DNA from: JAWLBM01 sp041687675
GTDB lineage: Bacteria > Pseudomonadota > Alphaproteobacteria > Rhizobiales > Pleomorphomonadaceae
Length of the DNA: 64,000 nucleotides
Direction: 5' to 3'
Assembly: GCA_041687675.1 (NCBI GenBank)
Contig: JAWLBM010000014.1
Location: 31,101 to 95,100, forward strand
The number at the start of each line of letters is the position of its first letter. Positions within the stretch are counted from its first letter, which is position 1. The position numbers and the translations under genes were made by a program. Below, one piece after another: positions 62,783 to 64,000 of the stretch. Under the pieces are notes generated by a model. It saw only the letters and a list, made by a program, of their open reading frames with translations. It had not been told where the DNA came from and did no database searches.

Positions 62783-63766
62783 TTATCGGGGGCTATTCGA
62801 ATGCCCCGAAAGCGACAGGTAAAGAAGCCGCTTCAACTCCTGGCGCATCCTGGTTGTCATGTCGAGAATCAGCCCGGTGAAGAAGCAAAGGACCGAAATG
62901 ATCACCAGGCCAAGGCTGAGCACCGCCGTCGGGAGTCGTGGCACCAGTCCGGTCTCCAAATACGTGGCGAGCACCGGGGCGATCAGGGACAAGGCGAGAA
63001 GCATGTTCACGGCGGCGATCGCGGAGAAAAACAGCAGGGGCCGCTCATCCTTGACCAGCCTGGTGATTAGAAAGAGGATCCTGGCGCCGTCCCGGAATGT
63101 TCGAAGCTTGCTCGCCGACCCCTCTGGTCGTTCGCGATAGTGCGTCGGAAACTCGCCGCATGGGATGCGAAGTTCAAGCGCATGAACCGCGATCTCGGTT
63201 TCCGCCTCAAACCCGCTGGACATGGCCGGAAAAGACTTTACGAAGCGCCGGCTCATTACCTTGTAGCCGGACAACATGTCTTCGAACTCGCGCCCGAACA
63301 GGAGCCGGACCAAGCCTGTGAGTGCACGGTTGCCGAAACGGTGGCCCATCCGGTAAGCGCGGTCCGTACTCGCAATCCGGGAGGCATTCAGGAGGTCAAG
63401 GTCTTCGGCAATGAACTTGTCCAGCATCCGGCGGGAAGCCGCCGCCTCGTAGGTTCCATCGCCATCGACAAGTATATAGATGTCTGCCTCGACGTCGGCG
63501 AACATCCGGCGCATGACGTGCCCCTTGCCCTGGCGACGTTCAACTCTAACGATTGCCCCGGAATCCCTCGCGACCTTTACCGTCTCGTCCGACGAGTTGT
63601 TGTCGTAGACATAGACCCGCGCGTCTGGCAATGCAGCACGAAAATCTGCGACTACACCACCTATGGTAGCTGCCTCATTATAGCAGGGAACCAGCACCGC
63701 CACCGACGGGGTTCGCATACCCGGCGCGTATTGTGTTTCGACTAGCACTTTTCCGTGGGCGGTCAT
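62783..63766 (-). CDS. family-2 glycosyltransferase, polyprenyl-phosphate sugar transferase type
   Basis: 327 aa from ATG 63766 (GGGAG eight bases upstream). GT-A domain: VAVLVPCYNEAATIGGVVADF, VYVYDNNSSDET, ILVDGDGTYEA (DxD-like), then SGYKVMSRRFVKSFPAMSSGFEAETEI with the DPM1-type acceptor region. Two membrane segments near the C-terminus (LLFFSAIAAVNMLLALSLIAPVLA and TAVLSLGLVIISVLCFFTGLIL). It transfers glucose or mannose from a nucleotide sugar to undecaprenyl/dolichyl phosphate for glycan modification. It would be a natural partner of a GT-C enzyme such as the GT87 protein 15 kb away. Confidence 0.9.
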   Translation of the reverse strand: MTAHGKVLVETQYAPGMRTPSVAVLVPCYNEAATIGGVVADFRAALPDARVYVYDNNSSDETVKVARDSGAIVRVERRQGKGHVMRRMFADVEADIYILVDGDGTYEAAASRRMLDKFIAEDLDLLNASRIASTDRAYRMGHRFGNRALTGLVRLLFGREFEDMLSGYKVMSRRFVKSFPAMSSGFEAETEIAVHALELRIPCGEFPTHYRERPEGSASKLRTFRDGARILFLITRLVKDERPLLFFSAIAAVNMLLALSLIAPVLATYLETGLVPRLPTAVLSLGLVIISVLCFFTGLILDMTTRMRQELKRLLYLSLSGHSNSPR

Positions 63767-64000
63767 CAGCCGGACTCCCAACTTGAGGCCCTCATATTCA
63801 GAAAATTCTACTCCGAAGGTCCTTATCAGACTACCAACAGATGCTACTAACGAAATTGGCTGCCTTGGTTGGCATATCTGCCACCATCAGGTGCCGCTGC
63901 TGGGTCGTGTCCCGCCGCGTGGTGTAGCTCGACGGTAGCGAAGCCGCCCGCACGCGCGCCATCCACAGCGCTGTAGCGGGCGGGCGGCTTTGCGGGGGTG
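63767..64000. other. region upstream of the glycosyltransferase, window end
   Basis: The first half (to about 63890) is comparatively AT-rich and holds the glycosyltransferase promoter; the second half returns to high GC and contains an inverted repeat at 63941-63990. No gene is recognised. Confidence 0.5.
63941..63990 (+). terminator. 11-bp inverted repeat, possible terminator
   Basis: AAGCCGCCCGC (63941-63951) pairs with GCGGGCGGCTT (63980-63990) across 28 nt, followed by TGC. It is terminator-like on the plus strand but with a long loop and no T run; which gene it would serve is not visible. Confidence 0.3.

Noticed and set aside
63913..63990. Possible tRNA near the right edge
   Set aside because: A GGTGTAGCTC-like run is seen, but no T-arm GTTCGANTC or acceptor stem can be formed.

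Overview
The window is very GC-rich, densely packed chromosomal DNA from an alphaproteobacterium, most probably an order Hyphomicrobiales (Rhizobiales) member. The clues are an Omp19/AprI-type lipoprotein, an HWE-family histidine kinase, a DUF2336 protein, a PdhB that carries its own lipoyl domain, an IolC fused to DUF2090 beside an RpiR-type regulator, and a dispersed palindromic repeat with core CCCGGCGAAAGCCGGG that I know from alphaproteobacterial genomes. I saw no rRNA, tRNA or CRISPR array. Species cannot be fixed from what is here.

Layout. (1) 1-2281: the start of a LacI-type regulator cut by the window edge, two identical GGAACGTTCC operators, a LysR regulator and a small repeat cluster. 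(2) 2407-17257: a large catabolic/transport region. It has a guanidino-modifying (DDAH/arginine deiminase-like) enzyme, two complete polyamine/opine-type ABC importers, a metallo-beta-lactamase-fold hydrolase, an aminotransferase, a nitrilase-family amidase, a DadA-like oxidase, an FAH-family enzyme and an SDR. Most of these genes overlap by 4 nt, so they are probably translated together to import and break down one or a few nitrogenous compounds. (3) 17366-27249: an HWE sensor kinase, small envelope/stress proteins (YqjE/YqjD-like, DUF3072, periplasmic MsrA, PRC-barrel), queF, pccA, a PfkB kinase, an unknown repeat-containing protein and an Omp19-like lipoprotein. (4) 27534-31263: myo-inositol catabolism (iolR-iolC-iolB) with GGAA-N6-TTCC sites. 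(5) 31408-38995: cytochrome c', then the pyruvate dehydrogenase genes pdhA-pdhB-pdhC and lpd on the minus strand, with ftsB upstream. A GIY-YIG nuclease gene bracketed by double-palindrome repeats sits between pdhC and lpd.

(6) 39128-45254: a phospholipase D-like enzyme and the trehalose pair treZ/treY. (7) 45.5-47.4 kb: a lower-GC patch with a GT87-type membrane glycosyltransferase, then trkH and several small proteins. (8) 50098-57147: a sugar-use cluster (ROK kinase, SIS isomerase/deglycase-like protein, divergent ROK regulator, FrcA/B/C-like ABC transporter, SDR). (9) 57366-62445: a translationally coupled cyclic-di-GMP operon (PilZ, six-PAS GGDEF-EAL, DUF2336). (10) 62.4 kb to the end: another less GC-rich patch with a family-2 glycosyltransferase.

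The most unusual features are the repeat-bracketed GIY-YIG unit inside the pdh-lpd gene order, the uncharacterised guanidino/polyamine-type catabolic region, the dense palindromes between pdhA and ftsB, and the candidate IolR and LacI operators. All function calls come from reading sequence and recalling families; no database search was run.
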